A DNA stretch of 64,000 nt from Candidatus Methylophosphatis haderslevensis (GCA_016711925.1 JADJSA010000001.1:868001-932000), one strand, 5' to 3'. Positions 37,234 to 47,562 are shown, numbered from the stretch's first letter. Notes: generated from the sequence alone by a model not told the origin. A program made the numbers and translations.

Positions 37234-38514
37234 CTACAAATCGGACACGAAATCCAGCTTCTTTTTCTTTGAGGATCTCAAGTCTACTTCGTCGTACACG
37301 TCGACCTCGAGATCGCGTCCGTAGTATTTGTCACACTCCTTCAGCAGAAGCGCCTTCTCATCTGGGGTCAGACGATTCTCGATATCCATTGTCAAATGTC
37401 CTTGCTTCCGTTGGGTAGCCCGATAGTTCAGTATCAAATTGTGTTCAATGGCGAGATTTTTGAATACGTAATACAGGGTCAGACTCGGGTAGTCATTCTC
37501 GACGCCCCGAATGACCCGCCCAACCCTCCCTGTAACCTCACGGATCACATGATGCGCCATACCGCAAGCGCACTGGGCATTCGTGTCGACCTCGACATAG
37601 TCGCCCAACTTGTACCGAATGATCGGGAATGACTTGGACACCAGATTCGTCACGATCACTTCATTATTTTCAACTTCGACAATCACTGTTTCCATTGTCA
37701 TGTGCATACTGCCGCTAGGGCATTCGAAAGCTATGATTCCCGCCTCTGCAGCACCATACTCACTGATCATCCTGCGCCCGAGCGCCTTCTGCACTTCGTC
37801 TTGATACTGCGGGAAGATCTTCTCAGACGTCCCCTTCACCATCTTGAGGTTGCTCGGCCGCACCCCTACTCCGCGATTGATGCGCTTTGCGACCTCATAA
37901 ATCATCGACGAGTAACCTTCTAGATAGGTGGCACTCTTGAGCCTTCCCGCAAACCGATTGATTTCATCGTCTTTGTACGAAAACAGACGAAATCGATTCT
38001 GCAAAGCATCCAGGAGTCGAACTTTCAAACGCCGCTTGAGCGAGATGTTGTATCCCCAAAGATACCCGTTACGCTCCCATGGCCTTACGCAATACCAGTC
38101 ATATCCGCGGAGCACGGCCGCTCTGTGCCAAGCGTCCCAGTCGGCATTCCGGTAGAACACGAGCGGTGTACCTGAGCTACCCGACGTTTCCGAGAAGAAC
38201 AGCTTCTCGCCATCACCGTCGAGTTGGATCCCATCGACATTGGCAAGGAGTTCGTCTTTGGATAGCGGTGGAACTCGAGCCAGATCTTGTAGGGTGCGAA
38301 TACTGGAAGGGTGAATTCCATGTCGATCGAACTTCTCCCGATAGAACGCAGATTTTTCATATGCACGTAAGAGGAGCACTTTCAGGTGCGTCAGCTGATG
38401 ACTCTCGAGCTCATCGATAGTCCATCGTTTACTCTTCATTAGAAAGGAATGATTCGCGAATATCTTCCGATTTCGCAAAAACACTCCAAGCAGATAGATC
38501 CCCTTGCGCAGCAT
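37234..38514 (-). CDS. CapK/PaaK-like adenylate-forming ligase
   Basis: ANL-superfamily protein of 426 residues, of the capsule-locus CapK/phenylacetate-CoA-ligase-like group. Motifs: SETSGSSGTPLVFYRN (AMP-binding P-loop), ISEYGAAEAGIIAFEC (adenylate site), RYKLGDYVEV with CACG (Cys pair often seen in PaaK), and a C-terminal KKKKLDFV with the catalytic-type Lys. It is expected to activate a carboxylic acid as adenylate or CoA ester; the substrate is unknown. It lies directly upstream of no other ligase and pairs with CapA (19 bp gap), suggesting acyl or amino-acyl decoration of the EPS (inference). A 7-bp hairpin (37191-37208) follows the gene. Confidence 0.88.
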   Translation of the reverse strand: MLRKGIYLLGVFLRNRKIFANHSFLMKSKRWTIDELESHQLTHLKVLLLRAYEKSAFYREKFDRHGIHPSSIRTLQDLARVPPLSKDELLANVDGIQLDGDGEKLFFSETSGSSGTPLVFYRNADWDAWHRAAVLRGYDWYCVRPWERNGYLWGYNISLKRRLKVRLLDALQNRFRLFSYKDDEINRFAGRLKSATYLEGYSSMIYEVAKRINRGVGVRPSNLKMVKGTSEKIFPQYQDEVQKALGRRMISEYGAAEAGIIAFECPSGSMHMTMETVIVEVENNEVIVTNLVSKSFPIIRYKLGDYVEVDTNAQCACGMAHHVIREVTGRVGRVIRGVENDYPSLTLYYVFKNLAIEHNLILNYRATQRKQGHLTMDIENRLTPDEKALLLKECDKYYGRDLEVDVYDEVDLRSSKKKKLDFVSDL

Positions 38515-38533
38515 AGATTCCTCAAAAGGCCGA

Positions 38534-39694
38534 CTAGCTCTTTGCAGTAATCTCTTCGACCCGCCGATCGAGAAACCGCGACAGGCTCTGCCTGACGACA
38601 GAGCGTTTGTATTGGTGAAGGTGGGTCAAGAAGAACGCGTAGTTCCCAAGCCGGTGCCTTTGCGTCATCCGTCTTGCCTGTCTCGCATAGTCCACTTCAC
38701 TCCGTTGCAATTCTTCCGCGTCCCAGCTATCAACATTTCTGTCCAAGTAGTTGCGCCGAATCATATTGCCGAGCGCCACCAGCTTAGCAACGCACTTTTG
38801 TCGTTCAACTCCATCCAACAGCACAGGCTGAAATGAGGAATTGATATAGGCGGGAACTGCTTCGAATTCAACCGTTGAATTGTCACACTGAACCTTGAGA
38901 ACCATTGACACGCGAGTTGGCGTTTGCCACATGTCAAAGACGAAGTTTCCAAGACTGTATGCAATCACTGCCCCGTTGTACCGCTCGATCCCTTGAAGCA
39001 CGTGAGGATGATGGCCAAGGATCAATGAAGCGCCCGCATCTACCAACTTATGTGCGAAGATGACTTGACTCGCCGAAGGATAGTCGAGGAATTCCTCGCC
39101 CCAATGGAGAGAAACAATAACTGCCCCTGCCTGAGCTTTTGCCGACCGCACTTCGTCGAGAATCCTCCTCTCCCTGTCCAATGTGTCGGCTCGCAGGGAA
39201 TATGGCACAACACCAAGCTTGAAGTAATTCTCTGGACGGAGCGAATACGACAACAGGCAAATCGGCGACGTCGTGTCCCGAAACTGGAATGGGATGCAGC
39301 CGCCGTCGGAACCGTCAACGCCTGCAGCAAAAATGCCGTTCTCTTCCAAGTGATTCTTCGTATCCCAAAACGCCTCGAGGCCGTGTTCCATGGCGTGATT
39401 GTTTGCCATACTTAGCACATTGAATCCCACCTGACGTAGGACCGGAATCGCTGAAGGTGCGCCACGGAATTCCTCGGATTCGAGAACCCCCTCTACCAGG
39501 CCAGCATTTGAATGACACACTTCAAGGTTGCCAAATACGATGTCACATCCCTCGAGCTCGCCTCGCACTTCGGAAAAGACATGCTGAACTCCGACGGTGT
39601 CGGTCAAGGACCTGACCCCGTTACCAAATCGGACTGGATGGTCACCCAGCATGATGTCGCCCACAGCGGCAATAAATATTCTGTCCTTGGTCAT
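38534..39694 (-). CDS. capA: CapA-family metallophosphatase-like protein
   Basis: Protein of 386 residues with the CapA/PGA_cap hallmarks: AAVGDIMLGD, NLEVCHSNAG, NVLSMANNHAMEHG, VIVSLHWGEEF, LVDAGASLILGHHPHVLQGIE and YSLGNFVFD. These give the Asp, Asn and His metal ligands of calcineurin-like enzymes. Originally linked to poly-gamma-glutamate capsule synthesis, but also found in many EPS loci, where its role is unknown. No signal peptide or membrane segment is seen, so it may be cytoplasmic. The start (ATG 39694) overlaps the GT4 stop by ATGA. The 3' neighbour is CapK. Confidence 0.92.
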   Translation of the reverse strand: MTKDRIFIAAVGDIMLGDHPVRFGNGVRSLTDTVGVQHVFSEVRGELEGCDIVFGNLEVCHSNAGLVEGVLESEEFRGAPSAIPVLRQVGFNVLSMANNHAMEHGLEAFWDTKNHLEENGIFAAGVDGSDGGCIPFQFRDTTSPICLLSYSLRPENYFKLGVVPYSLRADTLDRERRILDEVRSAKAQAGAVIVSLHWGEEFLDYPSASQVIFAHKLVDAGASLILGHHPHVLQGIERYNGAVIAYSLGNFVFDMWQTPTRVSMVLKVQCDNSTVEFEAVPAYINSSFQPVLLDGVERQKCVAKLVALGNMIRRNYLDRNVDSWDAEELQRSEVDYARQARRMTQRHRLGNYAFFLTHLHQYKRSVVRQSLSRFLDRRVEEITAKS

Positions 39695-40890
39695 GTCCGC
39701 ACAAGCTTCCTCAGTGCCGTCAACATTCTCGATGAATCCTCGGTCCAGTTGTACTTCGCGGCTATCGCAGCACGACCGTTCTGCCCGAGTTCTCGCCGGT
39801 ACGCCTCGTCTCCAAGCCGAGTTAACTGGCTTACAAAACTTGCTGCGTTGCCGTCCTCATATACGAGGCCACATCGCAGGTCTTCAACAATTCGCTTCAT
39901 CGGCCGCACATCGGACACAAGTACCGGCTTACCCACGGCCATGTAGTCAAAGAGCTTGTTTGGGATCGTGTTGTCCCAGTGCCCCGAAGGCGGGTGGGGG
40001 ACGATGCAAACGTCTGCCGACGCGATGAACCCAGCAATCTCCCGGTTGTCGATCCAGCCGAGAAAGTCAACATGCTCTTTGAGTCCGAGTTCCACGACCA
40101 TCCGTTTCAAGTGAGCTTCTGCGTTACCCTTTCCCAAGATCATCAATTGAAAGTTTGAGTTCTTCTTGCCAAACTCGCCCAACGAGAGGAGCGCATTCTG
40201 CAGCCCTCTTGAATAGTTGACGAACCCCACGTAGATCAACACAAGGCGACCGGCGCTGTTCGGTGATCTTTCGGCAGAAATGGGATTGGCATTTTCGAAC
40301 CGACCAGGAACGGGCGTATTGCTCACAATCGTAATCTTGCTTCTCGGTACGCCCTTTGCAATCAAGCGATCCCTCGATTCCTCGACCATAGCGAAAACGT
40401 GAATCACGCTTTTTAGCACCACGTTCTCTATTGCGTCGACTATGTAGGGATTTCTCGCAAACAGGTTTGCCACTTTGAACGGTTCGTATTTCCATACCAG
40501 CCTGATCAGCTCGGGATAGCTTTCTGCCATATCGAGGACCACTGGCACGCGGTTGAGTCTTCCCATTGCGACAGCGGCAGGCGCCATAGGCAAATCTCGA
40601 ACGATGATCAAGTCAAACCTTGCTCTGCGAAGTATCTGATTGATCCGCCACAGCCAATTCGGGTTGAAGAATGCGGGAAAGGTGAAGACGCCATTGAGAC
40701 TGCCGTAGCGCGTAGGCAAGCACCGAATTCGGTGAATATGCAGACCGTCTAGCAATTCCTCCATCGGTCTTCGCAGACGGTTTCTGCATACCAGATGAAC
40801 CTCGCAATCATTCTTGATCAACGAGCTACAGATTTTTTCTACACGGATATCCCAGGGATAGTCTGAATCCCAAACAAAAAGAACCCTCAT
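39691..40890 (-). CDS. Family 4 glycosyltransferase
   Basis: GT-B transferase of 399 residues from ATG 40890 (MRVLFVWDSDYPWDIRVEKIC), a start typical for the WcaI/GT4 group; longer frames reach into non-coding DNA. Motifs: VVLDMAESYPE, VSNTPVPGRFEN, IYVGFVNYSRGLQNALLSL, MILGKGNAEAHLKRM and PNKLFDYMAVGKPVLVSDVRPMKRIV (EX7E-like donor region). Coupled to capA by a 4-bp overlap. Cytoplasmic or membrane-associated through the N-terminal domain. Confidence 0.89.
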   Translation of the reverse strand: MRVLFVWDSDYPWDIRVEKICSSLIKNDCEVHLVCRNRLRRPMEELLDGLHIHRIRCLPTRYGSLNGVFTFPAFFNPNWLWRINQILRRARFDLIIVRDLPMAPAAVAMGRLNRVPVVLDMAESYPELIRLVWKYEPFKVANLFARNPYIVDAIENVVLKSVIHVFAMVEESRDRLIAKGVPRSKITIVSNTPVPGRFENANPISAERSPNSAGRLVLIYVGFVNYSRGLQNALLSLGEFGKKNSNFQLMILGKGNAEAHLKRMVVELGLKEHVDFLGWIDNREIAGFIASADVCIVPHPPSGHWDNTIPNKLFDYMAVGKPVLVSDVRPMKRIVEDLRCGLVYEDGNAASFVSQLTRLGDEAYRRELGQNGRAAIAAKYNWTEDSSRMLTALRKLVRT

Positions 40891-41101
40891 GACTTTGACG
40901 CTTTGAAATCCATTCCAGCGACAAAACGCCGGATCGACGCGGCCAAGTCCCGTACTTTCATCACGAATAGAATGAATTGGAGATGTCTCAAGCAATTCAT
41001 TCTGGTGCCGACGGAGAAACGAACACAACTGCCATTTGCGCGACCACTAAACACACCTGTGGGCCAGTAGGACGACAAGGTCAAGCCTTGTCGATGCGAC
41101 G

Positions 41102-42175
41102 TCAATTGAACGCATTGTTCGAGGGGGGTGCTTTCCACACGGGATTGCCAAGAATCTTGGATCCGTCACTGCGCAGGACGTATGGGCGAGTTGCGCTCGA
41201 AGCAAAGTAGGTCCGAGTGATGAGTTCGCTCAAGACACCGGTTGTGAGAAATTGCAGAGCCATTAGGACGAGAAGAATTCCAATCTGAAGCAACGGGCGT
41301 GTGCCGATGCTTTCTGCAAAGAGAAATTTTTCAACGAATAGGTACGCCAGGATCGCGCCACCCAACACGCCACTTGCCAAGCCGATGCGCCCGAAGAAGT
41401 GGCCAGGTTTGGTCAGAAAACGCAAGAAGAAGTACACGGACAGAAGATCTACCAAAACACGAAACGTCCGACTGATGCCGTACTTGGACTCGCCAAAAAT
41501 GCGAGCGTTATGATTGACTACTTCCTCCTTGATACGTCCAGGCGCCGTCCTGACCGACATCCAGACCGGTATGAATCGGTGCATTTCGCCATACAAGCGA
41601 ACTTCCTTTATTACCGACGCTCGATACACCTTCAGACTACATCCGTAATCGTGGAGTCTCACACCTGTGATATTGCCAATGAGGCGATTTGCGATTCTCG
41701 AAGGAATTGTGCGCAGCCAGACGTTATCGTTCCGCTTCCGCCGCCATCCCACAACCAGGTCTAGATCCTCACTGAGTAGCCTCTGTACGAGACGCGGGAT
41801 ATCTGCTGGGTCGTTTTGCAGATCACCATCCAGTGTTGCGAGAACGTCGCCCTGTGCAGCGTCTATTCCAGCCTGCATCGCGGCGGTCTGACCAAAGTTT
41901 CGCTGCAGGGTCAGCACCCGAACGTGGGGTCCAAAGCGGGCCGCTTCCGCGTGAAGGCGTTCCACCGTGCCATCAATGCTGCCGTCGTCGACAACAATCA
42001 ACTCCCAGGGTAGTGGGTATGCTTTGAAGGCATCGTCGATCTTCGCGAGAAGCGGAACCACGTTTTCCACTTCGTTATATACAGGTACGACGATAGAAAG
42101 GTGATGCGAGTCGATTTCCGAGATGGCTGGCGTCGGAACGAAGATTCGTTGCGAGTTCATCGCATGGTCAATCAT
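41102..42175 (-). CDS. GtrB/DPM1-like polyprenyl-phosphate glycosyltransferase (GT2 with two TM helices)
   Basis: Protein of 357 residues. GT-A domain: LSIVVPVYNEVENVVPLLAKI, VDDGSIDGT, LQRNFGQTAAMQAGIDAAQGD, LDGDLQNDP (DxD) and LHDYGCSLKVYR. Two C-terminal helices follow (FGRIGLASGVLGGAILAYLFV and LLQIGILLVLMALQFLTTGVLSEL). It makes a polyprenyl-phosphate sugar, which GT-C enzymes such as the GT39 at 35351-37081 use in the periplasm. ATG 42175 is preceded by AGGAG at suitable spacing; ATG 42160 is an alternative. A 211-bp gap separates it from the GT4 at 40890. Confidence 0.92.
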   Translation of the reverse strand: MIDHAMNSQRIFVPTPAISEIDSHHLSIVVPVYNEVENVVPLLAKIDDAFKAYPLPWELIVVDDGSIDGTVERLHAEAARFGPHVRVLTLQRNFGQTAAMQAGIDAAQGDVLATLDGDLQNDPADIPRLVQRLLSEDLDLVVGWRRKRNDNVWLRTIPSRIANRLIGNITGVRLHDYGCSLKVYRASVIKEVRLYGEMHRFIPVWMSVRTAPGRIKEEVVNHNARIFGESKYGISRTFRVLVDLLSVYFFLRFLTKPGHFFGRIGLASGVLGGAILAYLFVEKFLFAESIGTRPLLQIGILLVLMALQFLTTGVLSELITRTYFASSATRPYVLRSDGSKILGNPVWKAPPSNNAFN

Positions 42176-42552
42176 GAATATGAGACTCCTAATAATGGAC
42201 TACCCAAAATCGCAGCCGTATCGGTATCTCAGCAGAGGGCCAACCGATCGTCGCTTTACCTGCAAGACACTCAAGTCAAAAATCGTCCACGCTATGCGTT
42301 TCGCCACACCTGAAAACAGCCTGAAAACAGTCCACCTTCACTTACACATCCGCTTACTCGCGCCACGCCAAATGTCCATGCTAATTTAAGGACACCGTCA
42401 GTCGAACAACTTGGCGGCAGTAAGCAACTGGATACTCAGTGTCTCACGTTGGTTTTCGCACAGTACGAAAGTCACCCTGCAGATTCAATTTGGCAACCCA
42501 CATCTGTTTTGTCGCGTCGAAGCAATCTCCAGGCGAACGAAATCTCCGTAAC
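42176..42552. other. Intergenic region, no gene seen
   Basis: About 377 bp upstream of the GtrB-like gene and downstream of the AglD-like gene, AT-richer than the coding parts. No protein, RNA or strong promoter was recognised. Confidence 0.4.
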
Positions 42553-43515
42553 CTACGGGACAGGGTCCTTAGCAACAGTTTCTGCCATGGGACGATTGCG
42601 AATCAGCAGAGCCAATCCACCCGCGACGGCAGATGATCCGAGCAGGAATAAATGGAGATTGATTGCCCCGGCCAATGCCTCATCTGGCAGAACACCAAAG
42701 GGCAACAAGGCGGCAACTACGCCTGCCTCATACGTACCAGCTCCTGCGATCCCATGAATTGGCAACACACTTGTCAAATCTCCACCGATCGCCCCTGCAA
42801 CCGCTGCGGAGAAGGGCATTGGGGCAAACAATTGCAGGATCCAAGCAAAGACTGCCAACTTTACAAACCAGTTCACTGCAGTCCAGAACCAGGCCCGCCA
42901 AAAGGCCTTTGCTGATTGTGGCAACCCCTTGCCCGCCTCAGCGAAACGACCTCGCCATCGGGTTGGGATCCTATTGATCAGTTCTTGAGGTAACTCGAAG
43001 GACTGAAGTCGAAGCAATCCTAGAGGCAGAAGCAACCAAGCCGACACCACAACGACATGCATTGGCCCACTCAGCCAGCGATTCCCGACTGCAAATAGCG
43101 CGAATGCTACTAGAGCATGAAGATCCATTACCCGGAACCACAGTAACGCAGCGATAGATCGTGAAAGCGGTGTACAAAAATACCGCTTCATCAGTACGGG
43201 AAACGAGCCCTCTCCGGACCGCATTGGGAGGAGATTGTTCAAGAGATTGTGCAATAGAGTCAGCTTCAGGCAGACCGCGAAGCCTCCGCGAGTCAAGGGC
43301 AAGAAATAGTCGTAATTCCGAAGTGCACGGGCAAAGTATCCAACCAATGTAAAGGAAACTGCAGATAGCAGCGTGCTTGGGGACATCTGCAACCAGGGAT
43401 CGAACAATCTCCGCCAGCCGATCGATATTTGAACCCCCACAATTACCGCTGCCAGCAAGGCGACCGCCAAGAGGAAGCGTACTCGAGCAACGGATAAGAA
43501 GGAGGTCAAATTCAC
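42553..43515 (-). CDS. LPG-synthase/AglD-like integral membrane protein (UPF0104)
   Basis: Protein of 320 residues with about eight membrane helices, of the lysylphosphatidylglycerol synthase transmembrane-region family. It includes LKLTLLHNLLNNLLPMRSGEGSFPVLMKRYF (family motif LPxRxGE) and LTSVLPIHGIAGAGTYEAGVVAALL. Members are common in EPS and glycolipid loci and may flip or bind lipid-linked intermediates; a precise function is unknown. Frame intact. It begins the long minus-strand block; its promoter should lie just above 43515. Confidence 0.85.
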   Translation of the reverse strand: MNLTSFLSVARVRFLLAVALLAAVIVGVQISIGWRRLFDPWLQMSPSTLLSAVSFTLVGYFARALRNYDYFLPLTRGGFAVCLKLTLLHNLLNNLLPMRSGEGSFPVLMKRYFCTPLSRSIAALLWFRVMDLHALVAFALFAVGNRWLSGPMHVVVVSAWLLLPLGLLRLQSFELPQELINRIPTRWRGRFAEAGKGLPQSAKAFWRAWFWTAVNWFVKLAVFAWILQLFAPMPFSAAVAGAIGGDLTSVLPIHGIAGAGTYEAGVVAALLPFGVLPDEALAGAINLHLFLLGSSAVAGGLALLIRNRPMAETVAKDPVP

Positions 43516-44463
43516 GGCCCAACTACCAGTTCATCTACTGGCTCGGTAAGCATTTTCAATCGCTGACTGTTCGTCTATGGTCGCTAAGGGAATTCACTCT
43601 ATCGAAACAAATTGCCTTAGGAGCAGAAAGGCTCTTATAGGCGAACACTCTATTCTGTTAGTGGTGTAGGACGAAAGAGCCAACCGCCACTCACCTCACG
43701 AGTTTGCAGGCATGATACGAGGTTTCCAAACAGGGCCTAGAGCATGATGTCACGGAAAGCCACATTACCCCTCAACTCGTATCCGTCAGAATAAATTGAA
43801 AAAAGTGCTCCGGAGAATTGTGTGGGGCACGAGGGGATTTTTCCATTGGCCAGATGGCTTATGCCGAACCGTGGAGCCCATATTGCCGTCGACCTTCGAC
43901 CGCTTCCCGCCTACGGTCAAGGCGAATACCTGCCAATCTAGAGACGGCGTCGTTGCTGTTCGCCCCCTGCTCCAGTGGAGTGATCCAACTGGGCCGACAG
44001 ACGATGCTCTGAAACCCCCGTGGACAATCGTCCTTTGACCAGTGTTCATGCACAAATTAGCCGGTTGTTTGGCAAGAATCTCTCTGGAGAAGCTTATGTC
44101 TTCCGTTGATACCAAAGGCAATTCAGCCACAAGCATGCAATCAGGAATAACGATACGCAATGGAGGTAAAGTGGCTTGACGGTTGCGCACATTTTCAACG
44201 ACGCTGTCGCATTGAGCGGGCCACATATCCATGATCCGCCCCAGCCACGCATTTGAATGGTCGTGAAGGCGAACGACACGTTGGTGTCTTGTGGCCTGTG
44301 ACACAAAACTGCCTTGCGGACCAAAATGCCCCCATTGCACCGTGTTCTCGTCGAATAGAACCAACTAACCGCCAGATCCCCCGACAAGGACGCGAATTGT
44401 CGAACCGACCTGTATGCGGAACAATTGCGAAACGCACTTTGCGGCAACGAGCTTGATAACAAA
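43516..44463. other. About 950 bp without a recognised gene; one unassigned 192-codon frame (43786-44364, minus)
   Basis: The region separates divergent genes (AglD-like, minus; FemAB-like, plus). The minus frame 43786-44364 would give MVLFDENTVQWGHFGPQ... of 192 residues. It has no recognisable domain, is rich in Arg, His and Trp, and competes with open frames on the other strand, so it may be chance or a degraded gene. Nothing else was identified. Confidence 0.3.
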
Positions 44464-45510
44464 ATGCAAATTTCCAAGTGTCTGATTGTGCCGGTCCCGG
44501 CCGACGAGCCGAGATGGGACGCTTATGTCCGGATGTCGCCCGACTGCTCCGTCTATCACCTATCAGGATGGCAGCGTGTCGTTCGAGACTGCTTCGGTCA
44601 TGACAGCTATGACATCATGTCCGTCAGTGAGGATGGGGTCTGCAATGGAATCCTTCCCCTCGTGCATATGAAGAGTCGGGTATTTGGGAACTTCTTCGTT
44701 TCCCTCCCGTACTTCAACTATGGGGGCATTTGTGCCGACTCCCCTGTCATCGCTGACAAGCTGTGGCAGAAGGCCGTGGAACTGGCGAGCAGCAAGAAAG
44801 GGGACTATATCGAACTTCGATCGGCCCAAGAACTCCCTTGGTCATTGCCGGCAAAGACCAACAAGGTCACCATGGAACTGAATCTTCCACAAGCGCCTGA
44901 GGCGCTATGGAAGTCCTTCAGCTCCAAATTAAGAAGTCAAATCAAGAGACCGCTCAGAGAAGGAATGAGTTTCAAACTTGGTGGCATCGACTTGCTCGAT
45001 TCGTTCTATTCCGTGTTCGCTGACAACATGAGATCGCTCGGGACGCCTGTCTATTCCAGATCGTTCTTTCGTGCGATCTTGACCGAATTTCCGCAATCAG
45101 TGCGAATCTGCGCCGTGTTCAACACCTTTGGAGATCCCGTTGCTGCAGGTTTTCTCGTTGGATTTCGGGACCGGATTGAAATTCCGTGGGCGTCATCCCT
45201 AAGGAGCCACAATCACCTCAGCCCAAACATGCTTTTGTATTGGGCCAGCCTAAGTTTTGCTTGCGAGCAAGGATACAAGGTCTTCGACTTTGGGCGATCT
45301 ACGCCAGGAGAAGGGACATTCAAGTTCAAACAACAATGGGGAGCACAGCCGATCCAACTCTATTGGTACTACTGGCTGCGGGACGGCGAGTCGCTTCCCA
45401 ACCTAAATCCGAAGAACCCAAAATACAGTCTCGCGATATCCATATGGAAAAAGCTCCCGCTTGCGGTAACGAATTGGCTCGGCCCCATAGTCGTACGGAA
45501 CATCCCGTAG
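44464..45510 (+). CDS. FemAB-like acyl/aminoacyl transferase of the XrtA EPS locus (TIGR03019 type)
   Basis: Protein of 348 residues from ATG 44464 (MQISKCLIVPVPADEPRWDAYV); an upstream ATG at 44425 is also open. Two GNAT-like folds are typical: WDAYVRMSPDCSVYHLSGWQRVVRDCFGHDSY (N-terminal), LRSQIKRPLREG, NMRSLGTPVYSRSFFRAI, and FDFGRSTPGEGTFKFKQQWGAQPIQLYWYYW at the C-terminus, the signature of the PEP-CTERM-associated FemAB family. It probably adds an acyl or aminoacyl group to the EPS or its precursor. In most XrtA loci it sits next to the deacetylase; here it is about 36 kb away, suggesting rearrangement or insertion of the variable block. Confidence 0.9.
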   Translation: MQISKCLIVPVPADEPRWDAYVRMSPDCSVYHLSGWQRVVRDCFGHDSYDIMSVSEDGVCNGILPLVHMKSRVFGNFFVSLPYFNYGGICADSPVIADKLWQKAVELASSKKGDYIELRSAQELPWSLPAKTNKVTMELNLPQAPEALWKSFSSKLRSQIKRPLREGMSFKLGGIDLLDSFYSVFADNMRSLGTPVYSRSFFRAILTEFPQSVRICAVFNTFGDPVAAGFLVGFRDRIEIPWASSLRSHNHLSPNMLLYWASLSFACEQGYKVFDFGRSTPGEGTFKFKQQWGAQPIQLYWYYWLRDGESLPNLNPKNPKYSLAISIWKKLPLAVTNWLGPIVVRNIP

Positions 45511-45945
45511 GAAAGAGGGCCCCAGACTCGCTGTTTGCAGTCGGTAACTGCATTTCCAACTCTGCAAAGCCATTCCATTGCAGTTCATGGTTCAAATGTG
45601 AGTTAGCCGTAGCTATATCGCGGGTTCCCCTTGCGCCGCTACCGGCAAGGATGCAGGCACCACACGTCGCTCCGTAGCTTCGGCGATCTGGACACCACGC
45701 CGCGCGTATACCCCTTTCGATCGTTTCGTCGCACGACCGTAAGCGTCCACCCCCACCACCTGTACTGATCGGGTGAGCTCGTGCGATGTTGTCGCCTGTT
45801 TTTGAGGCGCGACAAATGGCGAAGCGACACGGACCGGCTTACTGGCGAGAGCACATTCAAAACTGGGTTCGAAGCGATCTGACGCAGCGCGAATACTGCG
45901 CGAACAACGGTAAGCGCGCAACGCGCCCACCTTGATGTGCGGCGA

Positions 45946-47562
45946 TCAGTGCTGTAGGGCTGGGGTGCGCAACGGCAGCAGCGAATCGATTCGGCTGTTC
46001 GGGCAGGTGGGCAGTTTTTCCAGGGTCTCGCGCAACCAGGCTGCCGGGTCGAGCCCGTTGAGCTTTGCAGTGTAGAGCAGGCTCTGAATGGCTGCAGCCC
46101 GCTTTCCAGCGCGCTCGGATCCGGTGAAGAGCCAGTTCTTTTTGCCGATAGCGATCGGCCTGATGGCGTTCTCCACCGGATTGTTGTCGATCGGCAGGCT
46201 TCCGTCGCTGGCATACCGGCTCAAGGCTGGCCAGCGCTTCAGACTGTAGTCGATCGCCTTCGCCGTGCCCCCCGCCATTGGCCACATTCACCCGCGTTCG
46301 CAGCAACCAATCGTGCATGGCTTGGAGTTGCGGCTGCGCTTGGTCCTGGCGCAGATGCGTGCGTGCCACGCCATCCATGTCGCGGCCTTGCGCCTCGATG
46401 GCATACAAGGCGCCGATCCGACGCAACGCCTCCTGCGCAATGGCATTGGGCTCGGCGGCATTCAGATCGAAGAACTTCCTGCGCGCATGGGCCATACAGC
46501 CAAGCTCGGTCAGCCCGTCGGCAAACAAGGCCTTGTAGCCAGCGTAGTCATCGACCATCAGATGGCCTTGCCAGCCCGGAGAGAAACGCTTGGGCATGGG
46601 CGCCGGCGCGACTGGGTTGGTAATCGAACACCACGATCGGCGGACCCGTCTCCAGCACGTTGCTCCGGTACGCCCACAGATAGGCGCGCTTGGTCTTGCC
46701 TCGACCCGGGTCAGTTGCTTGACCGGTGTTTCATCGGCATGCAGCACGCGGCCTTTGAGCAGCATCACCGCCAGCCGATCGACCAGCGGCTGCAGGGCCA
46801 CGCCGATGCGTCCCACCCATTCGGCCATCGTGGTACGCGAGAGGCTGACTCCATCGCGGGCGCAATCTGCTCCAGCCGGTACAGCGGCAGGTGATCGAGA
46901 AACTTGCTGATGGCCACCCAGCTCAGCAGCCCCGTGGCCGCCATGCCCGCGTCGATCACGGCCGGCGCAATCGGTGCGGCTGACACCGTCTCGCATGCAC
47001 GGCAGGCGTACTGCGGGCGGATGTGCCGATGCACGAAGAAACGGGCCGGCTCGACGTCCAACTGTTCGCTGATGTCCTCGCCGATCTTGACCAGCGCCGT
47101 ACCGCACTGCCCACAGGTGCAGGAGATCGGTTCATGCCGGTGCTCGATGCGCGGCAGATGATCTGGCAGCGGCTGACGACCGGCGCGCAGGCGAGGCGTG
47201 CGGGGCACCTGCGGCTCGCTGGTCGCTGCGGCCTCGGCCTGTTTCCTGGCCAGTTCGGCCTGGGCGGCGGCGATATCGCTGGCCAGCGTCTCCTGGAACA
47301 GATCGCCTGCTTCGGCCGAGAAGGCTTCGCTGCGCGCGCCAAAGCGCATCCGGCGCAGGTGCGCGAGCTCCAGCGTGAGGGCCTGGATCTTGATCCTGGC
47401 GGCGTGAAGCTCGCTGTCGCGGCGGGTGATTTGTTCGCTCAGCCGAAGCGCTTCGGCTTCTTCTTCTTGTGCCTGGTCGATGAGCTTCTGAACGGTGCCG
47501 AGTACCCAATCCGGCAGTGCGGGCGTGGCATTCAGGCGGGCCAGTTCAGCGTCCAAATTCAT
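45946..47562 (-). pseudogene. tnpC: IS66 tnpC of element I, several frameshifts
   Basis: Starts at ATG 47562 (MNLDAELARLNA, as copy A) and should end at 45946 (...LRTPALQH). The frame is broken at least three times by one-base changes in G or C runs: near 46855 (GCGCCCGC versus GCGGCCCGC), near 46710 (ACTGACCC versus ACTGGACCC) and near 46577 (TCCGGG versus TCGGG). The C-terminal third (RYASDGSLPIDNNPVENAIRPIAIGKKNW) differs from copy A (RYATAGDLPIDNNPIENDIRPVAVGKKNW), so the gene is mosaic. Confidence 0.85.
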
